Positions 61,740-64,000 of a stretch of DNA of 64,000 nt are shown here, piece by piece. Numbering within the stretch: the stretch's first letter is position 1; each line of letters opens with the position of its first letter. Below the pieces are notes generated by a model. The model ran no database searches. It was given only the letters and a program-made list of their open reading frames with translations, and had not been told where the DNA came from. Origin of the DNA: Protula sp. h YS-2021 (lineage: Eukaryota; Annelida; Polychaeta; Sabellida; Serpulidae). A program made the position numbers and the translations under genes. The DNA lies in NCBI GenBank assembly GCA_949752745.1, contig OX457032.1, forward strand, positions 10,171,543 through 10,235,542, written 5' to 3'.

Positions 61740-63340
61740 TTTATTTCCATAAGTCCAGTGACTAGGTATAGAGAAACACTTGTGTTGGATTTATAAGAAC
61801 GATGGATGGATGCAAAGTCTTACCTGATAATTTAAATACACTGAATGTTCATAAAAATTATCAAGTTCAGTTACGCACTGTACTTGGTGAGGGCTTGGGG
61901 TGCCATTTCATAAGTTAGAGAGCTATGTACCTAGGCTAAGTGTTTTTTCTAGAAAGGTTTCAAACTGGAAAAAATTTCTTAGGAAGGTTTCGGAATCTGA
62001 AAGAAATATTGCCTTGCCTGTGAAGAAAAAGCAAATCAAAAGCAAACTGGAAAGCATTTAAAATTTTGGAACAGAGAAAGTGATCTTGAAAATATTATTT
62101 TTTTCCAAATGTTTTTGATATTTCTCTTTGAGAAATAGCTGCTCGTTACACTTGCTATTACGTTGCATTCACATAAATAACTGAAAGTTGTGAATATTTG
62201 GCTTTTCAGTCATCTCCCCTTTATCCTTTGTGTACGGTTTTTATTTAGTTATTTTCGCTATCCTGTTCGAAAAGAAATTAAAAATGCATTTTCAAAAGCG
62301 AAGTTCTATACTTGTTTGGTTTCTTTTTTATAATATTTCAATTTTTGGGTTTCTAATGCACTGTCCAAAAGAGCTCGTTTAAAAAGGACACCTTGTCTAT
62401 ACCACAAGTCTGTTTAATTGAATCCCAGAGAACATCACCCCTCCCAGCAAGAGAAATCCGCCCCATTCTTGCAGCTACTGAGAAAAGGCCACCCCCATCG
62501 AATTTCGTCATTAACGGAAAAAATCTACTTGTAATATATCTGGTATTTACAGATCATAATCGTATTTATTGACGTGGTAACAGAGGCGGAAGATTAACCA
62601 GAGCATGGTTGAGTAGGTCAGAAAATGGCAAACAAACAGCGGAGAAAATGGGTAATTTTGAAGCTAGACGCTGTCTGCGCGGAATAAATAAGAAAAATTT
62701 TCATTTGGTTATTTGGTACTCCATGTCTCCAACAAAAGGGTTATTTAAGCATTTTACTATGCCCTTGGTTAAAAAAAGAAGGCGTTATTTCAAAATTAGC
62801 ACTCCGAGTTTTCGGGTCTTTTTTTAAAAAGTTATGGACACGCATGTTAAATAATTGCCCCTCCCCAGAGAGTTTTGCAAAGTTCTGGCAAATGTACAAA
62901 GAGATGTAAATTCGCGCTATATTGCCCCTTTTCCCCATATGACCATGAATTGGCTTATGCTAATTACAGTTGTTGTTCTTCCTATGTCTGCTTTGACCAG
63001 AAACAACAATTACACTACACTCATCACGATTGTAACTAAAACAATCAACATAAATACTATTGTTACAATCTCCTGGGGGTTTGCAAATCGGAAAGTAATT
63101 TCCATATACACAACGCACAGCCATCAATAAATTGATAACTTTAGCATTATTTTTGAAGTAATAAAGAACCAATTGTGAAGAGCTATTGCATGTATTTTCA
63201 GGATAACTTGTGTTGTATGTTAAATGCCAAGTAGCAGGGTGTGCATTACTTAGTTTTGTATTAGGTTATCAACAAATTGCTTGTAAAAATTGTTAGTGTA
63301 ACGCTTAAGAAAGTAATGCATCAACTTTCCGTGTGTTTTA
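61740..63340. other. Intergenic, no gene supported
   Basis: AT-rich. Short frames at 62609-63172 have no recognisable domain. Confidence 0.45.
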
Positions 63341-63396
63341 CTTCTTGCAAGACAGTCACTTACATTATACGACTATCAATGAAATCAAACTGAAAC

Positions 63397-63454
63397 ATGA
63401 AAGAGAAATATAAACTGATATATCTATTCTTTACTTGGTCAACTTTTATTGCAG
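63397..63454 (+). CDS. Ly6/uPAR-like gene 4, probable signal-peptide exon
   Basis: ATG at 63397 opens MKEKYKLIYLFFTWSTFIA, a signal peptide, and ends at GCAG|GTAAGG after 58 coding nt in phase 1, exactly like genes 2 and 3. An acceptor-like CTTCTTGCAAG lies about 45 bp upstream, again as in those genes. No Cys exon follows before the window ends, so the rest should lie to the right. Confidence 0.55.
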
Positions 63455-64000
63455 GTAAGGTTTATTTAATTAGGATAGTTGGACAATTGTGTAACACGGA
63501 TTGAAAGCATAAATTTGGACAATTTTTGATCTTTTACATACCTCAAAATTGAATGCATACTATTTGTTCAGTGGGCTATAAATTAAATTAATGAAAAATT
63601 GTGTAAGAGAACTTACAATTATGTGTAAGATTTAATCAAGTTGATTGGAATCCCTGGGTAGGACCAATCCATCAATGTAAATGCCAAATTTTCAATAGTG
63701 CTGTGTTGACTACAGTTTTGTAGAGAACTTTTGAATAATGACCACCACATAATTCTATTTTATTGATTTCATTGCAGTAACAAAAGAGTTTGCTTCAGTC
63801 ATAATATCCGTTTAATTGCCACAACTTTACATCCTATCAAAGCTAATTACATAAAATCTTGTTGGTTTAAAATATTAGCAGATTCAAAATATACTAAAAG
63901 TCCCACTACACATATTATAAATAGAGATATTCTGTTTGCAAAGCTGGAGTGCCCAGATAACAACAGGTTTAATGTAGTACATTTCGCAAGTCAATCGTAG
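63455..64000. other. Probable first intron of Ly6 gene 4
   Basis: AT-rich sequence after the GTAAGG donor. An acceptor-like TTTCATTGCAG at about 63777 is followed by sequence without the expected Cys pattern, so the next exon is not seen. Confidence 0.35.

Noticed and set aside
62934..62999. Possible signal peptide MTMNWLMLITVVVLPMSALT on +
   Set aside because: No GT donor follows in the right place and the downstream frame is low complexity; it does not fit the Ly6 exon pattern.
62960..63172. Cys-containing minus-strand frame of 70 residues
   Set aside because: The Cys spacing fits no family I know, and there are no splice sites or signal peptide to support it.

Overview
The window is eukaryotic nuclear DNA, most likely from a marine invertebrate. 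It has spliced genes with GT/AG introns, TATA boxes and AATAAA signals, long (TA)n and homopolymer tracts, and dense nested transposons including Polinton/Maverick and DIRS-like elements. The exact phylum cannot be read from the sequence.

The host genes are four small Ly6/uPAR (three-finger) paralogues. Gene 1 lies on + (exons at 1-81 and 3958-4124; its start is left of the window). Gene 3 lies on - (exons 9334-9240, 8256-8128, 6954-6788). Gene 2 lies on + (TATA at 27930, exons to 30925). Only the signal-peptide exon of gene 4 is inside (63397-63454, +). Exon phases are all 1. The coding part of the signal exon is 58 nt in genes 2, 3 and 4, and the last exon is 167 nt in genes 1, 2 and 3, so this is a tandem gene family pushed apart by transposons.

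Three elements share AGTAG... termini, terminal inverted repeats (TIRs) rich in TGACGTCA, and perfect 6-bp target-site duplications (TSDs). Element A (34415-52086, TSD GATACA) is a 17.7-kb Polinton. It has protein-primed DNA polymerase B, integrase with chromodomain, packaging ATPase (broken), adenain-like protease, major capsid protein, penton-like minor capsid protein, a pX/pVI-like protein, a NADAR-domain protein and several small PC4-like or unknown genes. Its minus-strand virion genes form a 5.6-kb head-to-tail block whose start and stop codons mostly overlap, with one obvious TATA box. Element B (15828-23812, TSD ACTGGC) is an 8-kb relative with only two genes: a PC4-like protein homologous to one in A, and a two-zinc-finger protein. 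Element C (28251-29469, TSD TGTGTT) is a gene-less 1.2-kb fold-back in the 5' UTR intron of Ly6 gene 2. B and C carry tRNA-like modules and C-run minisatellites in their inverted repeats.

Other mobile DNA: two ~1.7-1.85-kb TIR elements (2053-3771 and 53414-55264) of one family; a DIRS-like retroelement with inverted terminal repeats (53132-59950) that hosts the second of them; a second, decayed DIRS-like element (about 12960-26815, minus) that hosts element B; a Tc1-like transposase remnant (about 11640-12190); and a 569-bp TIR element inside a 33-bp satellite. Several minisatellites (9, 28, 29, 33, 39, 40, about 69 and about 75 bp units) give long spurious open frames.

Best candidates for something undescribed: element B as a two-gene non-autonomous Polinton that may parasitise element A-type Polintons; the NADAR gene and the PC4-like family in element A; the Pol III-type (tRNA-like) modules in the inverted repeats; and TIRs that in both A and B run into the first codons of an end-proximal gene.
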